Positions 63,924-64,000 of a DNA stretch of 64,000 nt are shown piece by piece. The stretch is from the NCBI RefSeq assembly GCF_032118995.1, contig NC_092649.1, forward strand, positions 27,525,927 to 27,589,926, given 5' to 3'. This DNA comes from Asterias amurensis (lineage: Eukaryota > Echinodermata > Asteroidea > Forcipulatida > Asteriidae). Under the pieces are notes generated by a model. That model did not search any database, was not told the origin of the DNA, and saw nothing but the letters and a program-made list of their open reading frames with translations. Both the position numbers and the translations under genes were made by a program. Position 1 is the first letter of the stretch. Every line of letters starts with the position of its first letter.

Positions 63924-64000
63924 CTGTCAAAAGTTAACAAAAACATCATAATGTTATAGCGCCATCTATAGTGAGTGAAGGGTTCCCAACTTGGCACTTA

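Overview
The window reads as nuclear DNA of an echinoderm, most likely a sea star. This is inferred from deuterostome-type genes, AT-rich introns with clean GT-AG junctions, tRNA-derived SINEs and many short inverted-repeat elements; I cannot name the species. Every gene recognised lies on the minus strand. In transcription order (right to left) they are: the last exon of an ST6GalNAc-type sialyltransferase (63923-63653); a complete 7-exon paralogue (58642-52785, 374 aa); RAB7 (35054-29983, 4 coding exons, 205 aa); and INTS13/Asunder (21998-5843, 14 coding exons, 722 aa). Two possible exons of one further minus-strand gene lie at 3515-3458 and 280-199. For the three complete genes I placed every splice junction by hand. 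Phases agree at each junction and each total CDS is divisible by three.

Layout: 1-5.8 kb holds a minisatellite, G-rich DNA and the possible exons. 5.8-22 kb is INTS13, whose introns hold many MITEs and SINEs and two small intronic duplications, one of them copying the start of coding exon 8. 22-30 kb is the INTS13 upstream region with a 1.4-kb terminal-inverted-repeat element and a likely 5' UTR intron. 30-35 kb is RAB7. 35-39 kb is repeat-rich and ends in a LINE 3' fragment. 39.3-52.9 kb is a direct tandem duplication of a 6,786-bp block whose copies look identical. Its left end lies in the LINE and its right end in the last exon of the sialyltransferase. Each block holds two large foldback-type elements, a nested MITE, a CpG-rich segment with a possible exon, and an element built of TTGCATATGCAA palindromes. 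52.8-64 kb holds the two sialyltransferase genes separated by SINEs, MITEs and a 159-bp satellite with repeated GGTCACGTGACC sites.

The genes do not form a pathway. RAB7 acts in late-endosome and lysosome traffic, INTS13 in the nuclear Integrator complex, and the sialyltransferases in the Golgi. Repeat families named here: A (ends near CAGTGGACACTATTGG, ~390 bp, six copies), B (ends AAAGCCATTGGACCCTTTCG, ~375 bp, three copies), C (ends AAAGGAACATTACAG), D (ends like GCCTGATACTTCA), E (~400 bp, two copies). The most notable findings are the tandem block with its 4-bp filler junction, the duplicated exon-8 start in INTS13, the TTGCATATGCAA element family, the GGTCACGTGACC satellite, and a 57-bp Penelope-like fragment with a perfect 13-bp target duplication.
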